From: Hirsutella rhossiliensis
Lineage: Eukaryota; Ascomycota; Sordariomycetes; Hypocreales; Ophiocordycipitaceae
Reading direction: 5' to 3'
DNA length: 64,000 nt
NCBI RefSeq assembly: GCF_020360975.1
Contig: NW_025408688.1
Span: forward strand, 682,001 to 746,000
Shown: in pieces, positions 31,225-42,524 of the stretch
How the letters are laid out: every line of letters starts with the position of its first letter
Numbering within the stretch: the first letter of the stretch is position 1
Translations under genes and position numbers: made by a program
The notes under the pieces: model-generated
Database searches by the model: none
Seen by the model: the letters and a program-made list of their open reading frames with translations, nothing else
What the model was told of the DNA's origin: nothing

Positions 31225-31860
31225 ATGTCGACTGACACTACCTCGACTATGCAGGGGAATATGAGTTCCACTGAATCGATTGCCTGTGGACAAACTGGTC
31301 ATCTTCGTGCTCTCGATATGCTTCTTTGTCCTACCTCGCCCACATCAGAATTCTCGGATACCGAAAGCCAATTCAACAGCACAAACTGCCGTGACAGATA
31401 TCCACAAGACGAGATTGAAGTGTCACCTACACAAAATATACAGCCCTCGTTTGCACCTAGCGATCTTGAAGAGAGTGATTACTCTTCATTTTGGGGCGAT
31501 GACAAGGAGAATCGTCCTCCTACTGGGCTCGTTTTTCGAGTCACTGTATCCGATACTTGCCATCGAGTAGAGGCCAGCGGTACAGTCGAGAACGGACAAG
31601 GCAAACAGGTTGAGATGGAACTTGACCTCCCTCTCTGCAAGCCTGTTAGAATTACTATCAGCATTTCTCAGTCTTCTCCTTCGGACTCGTCACGACACAC
31701 CAGGAAATGCGAGCGGAGAGACCATGGCGGGATATACGGGGGTGTGAGTACAGAATGTCGAGCGCCTGAAAGAATATGGCAAAGCCATGGGCAAGGGCAT
31801 AAGCGACAGCGGATTCACAAAATCCGGAGGAGCAAGCAACCAGCCGTGGAGGAGTGTTGA
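31225..31860 (+). CDS. hypothetical protein, 211 aa
   Basis: I chose the ATG at 31225 (MSTDTTSTMQGN), which has CCGCC upstream; an in-frame ATG at 31129 would add 32 residues. The first 110 residues are Ser/Thr/Asp-rich and probably disordered, including SDLEESDYSSFWGDDKENRPP, where KEN resembles a degradation box. A compact stretch follows (LVFRVTVSDTCHRVEASGTVENGQG...), then a basic tail. No family recognised. A single uninterrupted frame and reasonable codon balance are the only support. Confidence 0.45.
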   Translation: MSTDTTSTMQGNMSSTESIACGQTGHLRALDMLLCPTSPTSEFSDTESQFNSTNCRDRYPQDEIEVSPTQNIQPSFAPSDLEESDYSSFWGDDKENRPPTGLVFRVTVSDTCHRVEASGTVENGQGKQVEMELDLPLCKPVRITISISQSSPSDSSRHTRKCERRDHGGIYGGVSTECRAPERIWQSHGQGHKRQRIHKIRRSKQPAVEEC

Positions 31861-31872
31861 ATTGTTATATCT

Positions 31873-32560
31873 TCACCAGTCCTTATAATGGTAGTAGTCC
31901 TTAGATATCTCCTCTAAGAAACGCTGGTTCCACAAGCTGGCATTTGCATCCTCGCTCGCCTTCATGCGAGACTTGTCGGGGAATTGCCCTCGGGTCACCG
32001 AATCATGCGAGGCGTATCGATGATCCAAAACGGCGTCGGTTGTGACCGCCCCCTGCCGCCTTTCCAGCACGAGTCCAAGTCTAAGTGAGTCGGTCAACAG
32101 CGTCAACTCGGTCGTGAGCACACTGCGGCGAGTCGTTTGTGGCGATAGAACTGCCCGGGGCTTCCCGCAGTCGCATGTGACTTGAGCATGTTGAAATTGA
32201 ATCCAGGCTCCTCGCCAAATCCCTTGTCTGAGGTTGACTGTTGCTTTTTGGCACTCTCCACCACAAGTGTGATGAGTGATTGCCGCTGCTTTCCCCTAGG
32301 TTTGGGTGTCGTGCGCTGGAATAGCTGCCGCTGCATGCTCGGCTCGCTGCGGTCACTGCCATCTGAACTGTACCTAGTCGTCTGCGTTGAGCTCTTCGGC
32401 CCCCAGAGTTTGGAATCCGATTGAAGCTTCGGTTGTAGACGTAAGTAGAGCATATATAGACGTCTGGACACTCCCTACAGCGTGACGGGTAGGGCGGGAC
32501 GAGCCGGTAATCCTTAACTAGCGAGCCCTTCTGCGAGTCCGAGGAAAACCTTCTTGTCAT
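31873..32560 (-). CDS. possible hypothetical gene, exon structure unsure
   Basis: Two overlapping minus-strand frames (32560-32081 and 32471-32103), plus a short one to 31873, could be joined by introns. Donor/acceptor candidates lie near 32480/32425 and 32128/32085. The middle piece (KSSTQTTRYSSDGSDRSEPSMQRQ...) is Ser/Arg-rich. No domain is recognised and the splicing was not proven, so it may be chance. Confidence 0.25.
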
Positions 32561-32836
32561 TTAGACGACTGGTGGAAATTTTCGTGAACTAACGTAGGAG
32601 TTCGAGTGAAGAGTGTGACTAAACTGAAGATCATACATGCAAGATGATGTACGCGGAAGGCATGGCTTCCTTTAATGCTTTGGAGGGCACCTTTGCGTCG
32701 CGCTTGCAGCTATGAAAGAATTATTTGGAGCGTTTGCATCGACCTGAACGCGGCATCTGCGGGTGACCTAATTTGGAACGTTTAAATTGAAGGAAGTAGC
32801 CGTAGGCAGACCGAGGACAGTGATGTAAAATTACCG

Positions 32837-33816
32837 TCACTCTGAATCAATGCCCTCAGAATGATACCAGTGCTCCGCCGACCGTTCAGTACCGGGTTCT
32901 GTCACCACAGACAGCTGCATCTCTCTATCTACCCGTTTCCTCTGGTGCTCTCTTATCATATTGTCAAGAGGTACTGCCGGCATAACTAAAATCGCCAGAC
33001 AAAGTCCACATTGACCTCCAAACTGGTGTCTCACCCAACCAGTCATAGAACATACTAGGAGCCCAGATGATGCTAGGAACACCAGTCCGCTTACTGCTCC
33101 AAGCCACGGCATCCCTTGGTTTGACGTCGGCTGGTTCGAGCACCGGTCAAAACGACGGAAACGCTGTGTCTTCCTCCATATCGCCATAACCATAATAACG
33201 GTAGTCAAGTGAGATACCAATGGAGCAGCCCACCAGTATTCGATGCCAGATAGCCTGATATGCCAGACGGTCGCCCCAATAAAGGGAAGGTGAAAGACTA
33301 ATGCTAGTCCAAAAATGATGATTCTCGCCTTAATGGATGGGTCAGGCTCGACGGCGCGAGAAAAATAGGCGTAAATCAAGGGATCGACAACTTGAATAAG
33401 CTGTAAACAATGAGTATATAGGGAGATAACTAGACGGGCTTAAATAGGAGTACCTCGATGATGTCGACGCATAATATTGTGACTCCTTTCCAGGCTGTGA
33501 AGAAGGGGTAGGCAAGGACGCTTGGTAAGAGTGCATTTCTCGCACTGCCGAACAAAGAGGCAAATATTAGTCCGGTTCCCAAGAAGACAGAGGCCGTAGA
33601 AATTAACGCCCAAGTTCGCCTACGCGAAGCTTCTCGTGGCTTGACTCTGATCATCCAGTACAGGTAGGGCGCCAGAAAGACCGTCGTCACGGAAAACACG
33701 ACACCAGCCTCGGTAACCTCCTTGATGGTAATCTCGTCATGCATGTCGGCATCCGGCAACCTGGAATGGTGGAGAGTGGATTTGGGACTTAGAGTGATGA
33801 GAAGGCATATGAGCAT
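32837..33816 (-). CDS. seven-TM membrane protein, two exons
   Basis: Exon 1 is 33816-33454 and exon 2 is 33400-32837, with a 53-nt intron (GTACTC...TTTACAG), giving 308 residues in frame. Seven hydrophobic segments are visible: VVFSVTTVFLAPYLYWMI, TWALISTASVFLGTGLIF, LLPSVLAYPFFTAWKG, then after the splice IIIFGLALVFHLPFIGATV, PLVSHLTTVIMVMAIW, LGAVSGLVFLASSGLLV and CGLCLAILVMPAVPL. A start at the next Met (33744, MHDEITIKE) is also possible. No transporter or GPCR signature is recognised; it resembles the many uncharacterised fungal multipass proteins, sometimes found in secondary-metabolite clusters, though no cluster is visible here. Confidence 0.7.
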
Positions 33817-34596
33817 CGGATTCGCCCAGAACGAGAGACGTGCTTTATATAGACGTTAAGTCATAACAGCGAATGTTAGTACATAGCAAGTAACGCTCAG
33901 GTAAAGAGAGCCACAGCACATTGTCCAGTCGCTTTACAAACGGGACGATGTACCTAGAGTAAGATGGTGATTGGGTGTTCTGTGCATAGGAAGGTTACAC
34001 TATCATTGCCTTGGGGTTGGGCTATTGTTGATATGATGATTTACATATATGAGGCATATGAGCTTCCTCCACATTAAAACGGCCCTGGTCAGAGTAGGGT
34101 GGGTGGAATTGCACGACTTCAGCTGGTCAATGTGGTTGGCTCACAGTTACGAGGCCATCCAGTATCTCGGCATCACCAGCAGTGCATACAACCTGGTTCA
34201 TGCACTCTAACTTGCATGCGTCTAATCAATCCTTGACTAGGGGTCGGAACGCCATGGAACGGCACAGAGGGCAACTTGCCCAGGGGCCGTGACGACACCA
34301 TGAGCTCTCTGGTGGAGATGGACCAAACAAGGATGGCCAAAGACACGGCAAAAGGTGTGTGTCGTTGCTACATTCCACATTGGGATTTGTGGGGCAACAG
34401 CGCGGCTGCAGGAATCGTGACTCTCAGCTGTGACAATTCCGCAAGATGGGTTTCGTACTGGCGCACAGAGCCAAGAACTTGGCTGTCTCCTGGTCGGCCT
34501 TACCGGGGCCATTGGTCGTGAGTGTCAAGAAAAGGCAGGATTGTCAGGCGGGAAGGGAAGGAACAGAGAATAGATCTCTGAGACGGGAAAAGATAA
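33817..34596. other. intergenic, nothing recognised
   Basis: Short frames of 80-90 codons near 34237-34521 occur on both strands over the same bases and lack motifs. The AT-rich part before 34100 fits the promoter of the seven-TM gene. Confidence 0.4.
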
Positions 34597-34985
34597 TTAG
34601 ATACTGGGCAATTCCTTTGGCGTTTTCGTCTCCTCAAGAATCATCTCCATCGCCCTTGCTAAAAGTGCTTTACCCTTATCGCTGTCCAACTCATCAATAG
34701 AACACGGTTCTTGACCATCCATAAAAACCGCGCTCGCACCGCAACTCGCCAATTTGTCAAATCTTCTGGGCTCTTCCTGCCATGCTTCGCGCATACTTAC
34801 TTCCATTTCGGCGCTGATGCTCCTGAAAACCGGAATGCCCACTCTCACACCCAACCTGGACGGCCCCCAAAAATATCTATCCTCAAAGACAACCGGTGGA
34901 TAAGGTTAGCGATCGATCACCCGCAGTTGAAATGGGTTGCGGGCAAAGGGTTTCAACCCTGCCGCAGCTTGAATGGCAATTAGCA
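34597..34985 (-). pseudogene. degenerate open frame downstream of GNAT
   Basis: A minus-strand frame from about 34985 to 34597 reads like real protein on both sides of one TAA at about 34909 (...PFARNPFQLRVIDR stop PYPPVVFEDRYFWGPSRL...). The final 85 codons, MGVRVGIPVFRSISAEME..., include ASCGASAVFMDGQEPCSIDELD. The frame is the same as that of the GNAT C-terminus upstream. I do not recognise it; it may be the tail of a damaged larger gene. Confidence 0.35.
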
Positions 34986-35014
34986 GTCGGATTAGGAAGT
35001 CTTGCTAAGGGCAT

Positions 35015-35712
35015 CCGCTCTGGGGTTCCCTGATCATGCTAGAGAAAATCCCTTTCGAAGTCTCTACCTTCCCGACGATGAGGAACCCAAATTTTCGGTA
35101 CAGTGGAACACCGGAGGTGATGCCATGACGAAAGCAGGGCAGTGCAATTGATCAAACCGATTGCAGGCATGCTGTAGTAGTCGAGAACCTAAGCCCTGAC
35201 GCTGACGACGAGGATGGACCGACATGAAGGTTAAGCCTGAGCGGCATAGGTCAGCCAGTTCCAGATTGATTTTGCCAAGATTCCACGCTTACGGCAAACG
35301 TGCTTGCGACCATTGAGAGCGCGTTCTCTCTCCTTTCTCAAGTTGCTCGAGACGCTGGACCATGCTGATATATCGAGCATCTCAGGTATCAACAGGTGCC
35401 TTGCTGGTCCGTTCTCCCTCCTCGCGAGAGGTCTATCCTCTACGGTCCACCCGCAGAATCCAAGTGGTGTGCCTTCAGCGTCGCAAATTCGAATGAGTGT
35501 GTCGGTGGTACGATTTAAAGCATCGATGATCCTCGTACGTACCAGTGGATGATTTCGGTTTGTTGCTCTTCTGTGACCTCCTTCAAGGGAAACATCAAGC
35601 GGTATAAAGGGCCATCTTTCATAGCAGGCAGATCTACCTTGCGCACGACGTCGTCCGCACCTTCAATATCGAGAGGCGCGATGTGCAACTGCATATTGAG
35701 GATGGGATACAT
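35015..35712 (-). pseudogene. GNAT-family N-acetyltransferase, frameshifted
   Basis: The start is MYPILNMQLHIAPLDI at 35712. The acetyl-CoA-binding motif A is clear, LTFMSVHPRRQRQGLGSRLL (R-R-x-R-x-G-x-G type, near 35190-35240), followed by motif B-like CPAFVMASP and, one frame over, GVPLYRKFGFLIVGKVE. Shifts lie near 35535, 35270 and 35125. The intact enzyme would move an acetyl group from acetyl-CoA to an amine; the substrate is unknown. Three small indels in otherwise well-preserved coding sequence mean either recent decay or sequence errors. Confidence 0.75.
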
Positions 35713-35930
35713 GATGGTGAAAGGAATGGCGATAAGTTCGTGGATGTGTGTGTGTGCGGGAATACAGGATTGGGTACGGCAGATAAAGACGGCTGATAAA
35801 GACCGAAAAGATGAGTCACTCTGCATTTGCAAGGTAATAAATAGCGCTGGAAAAACCCGTTGGGCGAAAACCAGCGCCGAGTGACTAAGGAAAGTACATG
35901 CCCATAGTCCCCACTACCCCGGTTGCCCTG

Positions 35931-36028
35931 TACCCGTGCCACGCCCCACTTAATCTCGCGTTCGTTCCTCACCAGCTCCATAGCTGGTGAGGAACGAACG
36001 CGAGATTAAGTGGGGCGTGGCACGGGTA
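35931..36028. repeat. 98-bp perfect palindrome (47-bp arms, 4-nt loop)
   Basis: Left arm 35931-35977 is TACCCGTGCCACGCCCCACT... and the right arm 35982-36028 is its exact reverse complement, around the spacer CCAT. The arms contain no open frame. It lies between the 3' end of an uncharacterised gene (stop at 36033) and the GNAT remnant. Such perfect arms are unstable in replication, so they are recent, functional or an assembly fold-back. Confidence 0.95.
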
Positions 36029-36032
36029 TCAG

Positions 36033-36734
36033 TCAGCCACACCCATGGTTGCTCCCAGTATGTGCTCCTCCCCGGTCTTTATAACAGTATTCCCTACAAT
36101 TGCATCGGTCATCCTCATCCATGCCAAAGACCCACATTGCAGAGATGAGACTCTCTTCGTCAACAGACCCCTTGGCGAGCATGATGTTTGAGCGACCCTC
36201 GGTAACCTCAACCGACGCGTTAGTATCTCGCGAATCCAGCATCCTGACTCCCAGGATTTGATCTAGATTGGACTGGTGCAGGAATGTGGACAGCTCCTGT
36301 AGGAAAAGCGCACTGCCTTCCGCGACGTCAGATGATCCACTCTCCGTAAACTCAAACTCGTAGGGACCCCAGCCCCCCTTCCAGGATCTCGTTGCCCGTG
36401 GGACGACGTGGCCGTTATACTTTGAAATGACAGCATCCGTGTCGTTCCCGGTTTGCCAAGGCGTGGACACGCTGCGAAGATCCACGAGGCGCTCCTGTGG
36501 CTGGATGTCAAAATGCTTGTGTAGCAAGGCCAGTCCAAGATGCTTTTGAACTTTATGGCGAAGAAAGAGCTCCCGAATGGGGCCGGTGATGATACTTTCG
36601 CCACCATTTTCTTGGAGTAACTGGTTTGCCCGGTGCAAACTTGGGAGCGAGCGGTATGCTTCTGGATCGTATGCCGTGCTACTTTCGTTGTTAGTAAGTT
36701 AAATAGTCGCCGAAAGAATGACATACCTCGCCAT
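36033..36734 (-). CDS. uncharacterised fungal protein, paralog 1 (two exons)
   Basis: Exon 1 is only 8 nt (36734-36727, ATGGCGAG). The intron is 36726-36682 (GTATGT...TTACTAAC...GAAAG) and exon 2 is 36681-36033, giving 218 residues. The core VQKHLGLALLHKHFDIQPQERLVD, a later TPW, and YEFEF match the paralog at 40550-41354 (VFGVHLVHGHLQIP..., PYEYHSG) and a common fungal family without known function. Its Cys-rich C-terminus (RCNCREYC) is shorter than the paralog's. The stop lies 4 bp from the 98-bp palindrome, so the transcript's 3' UTR probably includes the hairpin. Confidence 0.75.
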
Positions 36735-38314
36735 TGCAATGATTCCGTGGGTGCGACTTGTAGCTTGGTGGGTTCGAACTGTCAGACTGCAGACGCGAGG
36801 TGGACCGTTCGGCACTTTTATAGATCAGGGCCTTGAGAGGTTTGGTCCTAAGCGGCTACCTTGGGGTGGAACACCGGCTCTTATGTAAAAGGCATGTTTG
36901 GGAACCAGGTATTAGCTTATCTATGGGTGGGCTAACTGGAAAGCCTTCAGTTGGTCTAGTTGTGGCGCGCAGTGGTAGTTGCATGAGCCGCACATGCTGA
37001 AATGCAACTTTGCGGAGAAGGTCCTCATGCGATAGTATAACGGCGGACGAGGACGCCCACAACAAATGCCTAGGTACAGTGGCCAGCAGCCGATCATGCC
37101 TCGTGCTGGTTATCTCGTTCCACTTCAGCTGGGCGGTTGCACTGTGACCCTTGTGCAGATTTGAAATGTGGGTGGGCGATCGCAGGTATTCGTTTTTCAG
37201 TCGTATTGGCTGACTTGTACCGCTACCGGGTGGAGCAAGGCCGTGACAACACGACGCCACCCGTTCTCGTGCGTTGGCGGCCCGTGGTGCCGGGGCATCT
37301 TATTGCAGATATGTAGTGCAAATGAAGTGGAAGGTGTGAATCAGGGACGACCCAAGGTGACCCCTGCACCACTCTGGGATTGCAATGGCCCCGCAGCTAC
37401 AAGATGTTACTCAGGTGTGTTTACCGGGGTCACACATACGCTAATAGGGCCGTTGGAGCATCCCGGCGATTGTCCCTATGCTTCCCCTCGACTCATTAGC
37501 GTCGTTTTCTTGCCTCGGGATGCTGCTTGGCTGTCGTCGCACCTAGGTGTTCCATGGCGCGTACACCACGTTGCAGGTTAGCACTCCCTCTCAGCTGTTC
37601 CGTGGTCTCCATGGCCCGGAGGGTCCTTGCGAACTCTCGTTTCGCAGGACCTGAGCAAGGCTTCTCTTGCACCGTCAGTTAGCACACAACACGAGAACTG
37701 GGACAGCTTCACTGCCTGCCCCTCACCTTGAATTGCCAAAGGGGGTGCGCGTTCTCGCCTGCCATGTACCATGCTCGCTACTGGCTGGCGCACCGGCCTC
37801 ATCTCTTTGAGTGTGCGAAGGCAGCCCCAGGTCACAAAACCCACAGTACGTGGCTACTCGGCCAGATTGCTGGGACTTAAATCATAGCCCAATTCGCTGG
37901 TTATGTCGTGTACTCTTTATCAGCTAGTGGTCTTATTGGCTGAGATCCCTGTCTGTGACCTGGGGGCTACCTTCGCACATTCAAAGGGATAGTAAACCTT
38001 ACGCGTCGCAAGACTAGGCGTGAAAGGTTATAGGAGAACTGTAATTGGAGGAAGGTCGTTCGTATATGCAGGCGGCGCGCAGACACCCCAGCTGGTGGCT
38101 GGGATTACAGTATGCTCCACTTCGTCCCATTTCGAATGACCAAATATGGGGCAGTACCTACCAATAGCAAGGTAGACAGGGATTAGCAAATCGCAACAAG
38201 CCTCGAGTCTCGGCATTGTTATTAACATGTCCAAGTCCTGCCTTTGGGAGGGCCATACGGACCGTCTCCTTCTCCCCCCCCTTAGCCCAGCCTTCACCGT
38301 ATTCCTTGCACACC
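36735..38314. other. 1.6-kb gap, no supported gene
   Basis: A 137-codon frame at 37168-37581 and an 88-codon frame at 37844-37578 lack motifs. No tRNA, TIR or retroposon tail is seen. The last 100 bp are pyrimidine-rich and precede the next gene. Confidence 0.4.
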
Positions 38315-40553
38315 ATGGCGAGAGCTCCATCGTCTCCAGGTTCGCCCTGGAGCGATCCCGCTGTCGTGCTCGTCGGCCATCAACTGGAGCAGGTCAACAA
38401 ACTCCAGCGCGAGCTCGCTTCCTGCAAATCCGATGCAGAGAAGGCCATGGTATGCCGCCAAACACGAGACAGCCTTCTGGGCGACCACGAGAATTTGGAG
38501 ATCTTGTCCGCGATCTGCCGAGATGTCATGGAAGCTTCTGAGCAAAATTGCACTTCTGGCGAGCTTGATGGATCGTGGCGACAATTCACGCAGCTAGCCG
38601 CGAAGGGAGCGAAGCTACGGGCGGCCCGTGCCAAGGCTCTCCAAACGGTGGCTGATCATTGGGGTGCCCAGGTCGCACGCCACTATGGCTGGGGGACCAT
38701 ATCGCACACCTACTGCCAACAGCTACACGCTGCAGCGAGGGAGATAGACTGGCCAACGTTCGTGAGGAGGTTGAACCAAGTTCTGTTGGATCGACATTGG
38801 GCCAAATCTCTCAATGTGCATCCCATCCCAGCTTCCATGAACCCGATCACGCAGCCCGACATTGAGAAAGCGAGAAGGCAGGACCAACGCGGCAAAATCC
38901 AGCGCGCCAAAGCCAAGGGTCTGGCCACCGAGAAAGACCGGGAAGCCGCTTATAAGGCAGCCAAGCATGAGTCTGAATATTTTTACCGTGCCGCCAATAG
39001 GTTGCCTGCCAGTCTTGGGTTGGACCGTTTCGGCGTTGTGGTGAGGGAGGAATTTGACGATCAGCCAACAAGTCTCGAGACCGACGGCCAAGATGGCAAT
39101 CGAGCAAACCCCGCACCATCAGCAGCGAGCAGCATCGCCCCCGATCGTCCACCGCCCATCGGCTACAGTGGACTCTTGCAGACCGAAGCGGCTTGCCCGT
39201 TGCCAGCCCCATTGCCTGCCGACATCAGGGCTGCTGGTGGAAATTCTTGCCCGTTCCCGCCATCGCCGCCGTCGTCACCTGACGCTGGGACGACTCCAAC
39301 TTTGTCGTCGACTGCAGAGTCTGAACAAGCCCTACCCTCGAGCGGTTCCCACGGCAAAAGAACAGCTCCGACACCCTCGGATCGAGCGACCAAGAGGCAG
39401 AGGACTCGTCTCCCCACCGTTAGTGCTGCCGCTGATGCCGGGAAAATTTACGGTGAGTCAAAGGCTCCGTTGTCACTGGGAAGCCGCTGCTAACTGGCCT
39501 GACCCAGACTTATTGGCCGAGCTCCAGGCCCAGGGCTCGCCTCTGGCCAACCAACCGCAGTTTTCGCAATCGTTAGAGTGGGCCAGAGAAGAGTCCAAGA
39601 AGGGTGAGAGATCCTACCGAGATACCAGCACGGCCGCCTCTCATCTTTCCCATTCTGCCGCAAGCCCTTCAGACGCCGCTACCGTCACCCACCGCCCGGC
39701 GCCGTCTTTCCTTGACCGAGTCCTTTTGCCCACTCCTGCCAAACACCCCGCTACTCATTCATCACAACATGCTGCATGTGATCTGGTACCGTCCCTTTCC
39801 CCGCAGCCGGGGGTGCAGGGGTCATTTCAAGAGAGTGAGTGCTTCTAGATACGTTGCCACATCAGGGTGCTAACGGCTCAAGTTAGCTGCACGAGCGTCC
39901 TCCTCGCCCGATCTAGTCTTCAACGGCACATCAGGTGCGACTATGTCCGACCCTGCCCAACATGGCCTGGATGACGACGCTGCAGTGCACGCGAAACGCG
40001 AGCAAGCCAGAGCCGCGCGAACCGGCGCGCTTGGCCCGCCGATACAGAGACATATTGGACAAGAGCATCTCATGCCGCACGCAGGTGCAATTGCCGCCTT
40101 TGATTCAAGTGAGTTATGCTCCCATTTTACAATCAAATTATGCAGGGTTGACGATATGCAGCCTCCCCTAGCTTCCAAGCTAGCTCGTTCATGCTTGGCA
40201 AAGAGCAGGCAATATGGGCTTTACGAAACCACAATGCTCAAAAATTCACATTGATACTCCTCCAGACGGCATTCGACCAAGATGGCAGGATGGGGTCTTG
40301 TGTCACATTTACCGTTCCCGAACCAATAGCCCATAAACTAACAAATCGGCCTGGTGAACTTCCGGAGCAGAGTTCTGTAACACCGGTAGTGCTGGGTCAT
40401 CTTGCTGATGTCACCGAAAGTGGGGCTCATTCAGCTCTGCTGAACGGGTCATCTTACTTTCTGAACATCCCCAGAAGTCCCAATCAACCATTCATCACGG
40501 TGTGGACTACATTGGATGTGGGGGAAAATTTCGTTAATGTCCTGTGCACCTAG
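38315..40553 (+). CDS. uncharacterised protein, 692 aa, four exons
   Basis: Exons 38315-39452, 39508-39834, 39887-40108 and 40162-40553 join in frame, all GT/AG, with branch-like GCTAAC before the first two acceptors. Residues 20-60 form a predicted coiled coil (QLEQVNKLQRELASCKSD). Residues 100-190 form an alpha-rich region with WGAQVARHYGWGTISHTYC. Basic, Lys/Arg-rich helices (KARRQDQRGKIQRAKAKG) suggest nucleic-acid contact. The middle is Pro/Ser-rich and disordered, with a KRQR cluster. No family recognised. It is convergent with the next gene, with overlapping stops (TAG at 40551-40553 on this strand). Confidence 0.65.
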
Positions 40554-41354
40554 TTGAGAAGGCCATGCTCCCTCAAGAAATGCAAAGCATCAGAACAAGT
40601 CTCAATCTCATTGTTTTTCGGCGGTTCAACGATGATGATGTGGCCGTTGGGACCTGTGACATGATGCTGCTTCCCATCTTTACACACGCGTGGCTCGCCG
40701 TTTTCTTCTACGAAAGCCCAGCCAGTTTGCCGGAACGGTCTGCAGCCTCTCAGGCGTTCCGGTTCCATCATCATGGTTCCATGATCCCCCAGGACAAGCT
40801 CCATCATGGTTTCCGGCAACGGGCTGTCTAGAACCTCAAGTGCAATTATTCTGCTTAGTTGGTTTGTCCTGAGGAAGTCGGCCAGCTCAGAAACGAAGTT
40901 ATCCTCGATTTGGGCTAATTCGGGATGTTTGCCGGAGTGGTATTCGTACGGGTGGAAGCCCTTGTCTGTGAGAATAAAAGTGTGCCCGCGCAAGCTGTCG
41001 AGGTTCAATGAGTCCACCTTGGTAGGCTTTGTCCAGCGGCAACGTGGGCCAGTCCTGTCTCCGAACAGGACTTTCTTTTCCGGGATCTGGAGGTGACCAT
41101 GGACCAAGTGGACGCCGAAAACCTTGTGGGCGTTGTTTCGGACAAAAATCTCGGCGAGCTGTTGGAGAAGGTGCTCAACTTCGGGCTGGGCTTCATCGGA
41201 GGGAAGGCCGTTGTACCTGCGGAACGAGGTCAGTGTGCGTGGCAGTCTGCGTGGTGCATGGGACAAGGCGTGTGACGTACAGCTGACGGCTCCATTCCAT
41301 ATCTGCATCTGTAAGGCCGCTGTTGAGGCCGGGGATTTGGACTTTTGCCGCCAT
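40550..41354 (-). CDS. uncharacterised fungal protein, paralog 2 (two exons)
   Basis: Exon 1 41354-41281 (MAAKVQIPGLNSGLTDADME...), a 64-nt intron, exon 2 41216-40550: 246 residues. Hallmarks of the family are FGVHLVHGHLQIPEKKVLFG, a WTKP motif, GHTFILTDKGFHPYEYHSG, NQLSRIIALEVLD, MELVLGDHGTMM and a TGW-x-F / H-x-TG C-terminus. The family is widespread in ascomycetes without assigned function; conserved His and Glu residues could bind a metal, but that is a guess. It is longer and better preserved than the copy at 36033-36734. The two lie about 3.8 kb apart on the same strand, so local duplication is plausible. Confidence 0.78.
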
Positions 41355-41840
41355 GGTGCGTTGCTGATTCCGGTTGTGGTCGCGAGAAGAGTGACTGCGG
41401 GGTTGATGTCTGATAGTTTCTGTGCGGCGGGCGTGAAGCGGATGGTGCGCTATTAAATGCAAGGTTCGTCGGGTGACGGCATTCTTCTCTCCTAGGCTCC
41501 ACCCGTCCACTCAAATTACTCAGCTTGACCTCGATACGAAACCCTCACAAATCATGATCACAAGGGCGGTTGCGGAAGTTCTCGGTCAGACTCATGCCCC
41601 ATTCAATGTATGCGCTTAGGTCAAGCGATCCGGTTGAGGGAAAAATTAGGGTAGCTATGGGTGGCTTGTTCTCGCCCTGGCCCGATAGCCGCACCCCGTC
41701 GACCTCTCTCGTCGCCCCCCTAGCCTGGCCGCACTGCACGACCGAGAGGCCGCAGGCCAAGTGCAGGGTGATGCCGCCAATCCGCGCCGCCGCCGCCTCC
41801 GACGTCGCCGTGACTAGCAGCCGGCTCGACAGCTCCGAGG
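41355..41840. other. upstream region of paralog 2, joined to a retroposon tail
   Basis: Nothing coding is supported. Between 41660 and 41835 the DNA is GC-rich with CCGCCGCC runs. The boundary with the retroposon 3' end near 41840 is not marked by any clear TSD. Confidence 0.4.
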
Positions 41841-42052
41841 GTAGGACGCTGAACACTTGGAGAAATTGGCCTTCAAGCAGGCCTGTCATGGATGGAAGCG
41901 TCGACCGACGCCAGGCAGCATGCGAAAAGAAGCGTGGTCTATGGGTGGCATGCAGCTCTGGATGGCATGCAGCATCGTGCTGAAACCGTAGATTACGTAT
42001 TAGCGTAGTGGCCCTATAGGGGGATCCCTCCGGGCGTAATACAAATAACAAA
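41841..42052 (+). repeat. LINE 3' end, diverged
   Basis: The shared block GGACGCTGAACACTTGGAGAA...TTCAAGCAGGCCTGTCATGG is followed by 100 bp of private sequence and the terminal CCTATAGGGGGATCCCTCCGGGCGTAAT, with a tail of AAATAAC-like units instead of a single repeat. It belongs to the same superfamily of 3' ends as the other copies but is the most diverged. Confidence 0.75.
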
Positions 42053-42524
42053 TAAACCTGACCCTCCAGCTCCCTCAACACTGGTTACTGTGTGTCCAGA
42101 TAATTGTAATATGGCCGCCGAGCTGTGTGCTCGCGGGGGCGGCGGGCAACTGCTCTGACTAAGAAGGACGTTAGGCGACGGTATCGTGCATCTATTGCAG
42201 TACATACCGGTAGACTTTAGAAAAAAAAAACCACTGTGGAATCACTATGACTGTGGTGGAAGGCATCGAGTCCACTCTCGGTCCTGACCATTGAGTGCCA
42301 CCGAGCACTGAGCCAAAATTATTCCATGCTCAAAATGGAAAAGCTGCTGCAGTGCTGCGCGGGATCAAGGCCTAGGTGCGAGCTCAAGGCTCACCTCTCG
42401 AGCCCTTTGTACACACACCTTACTACCCTCTCAAGGCCCTCGCCTTCGCCTTGCATACCCCTTCTTCCTCCAATTAGAGTTGGTGGCAGCGATAGCCGCG
42501 AAGCTTGATGACTTGAGGGCCTTG
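42053..42524. other. intergenic, downstream of MATE gene
   Basis: An A-run at 42222-42231 and several short frames occur without motifs. It may hold the MATE 3' UTR. Confidence 0.4.

Noticed and set aside
34237..34521. Small genes on either strand
   Set aside because: The frames on both strands overlap the same bases, are under 92 codons and have no motif or splice support.
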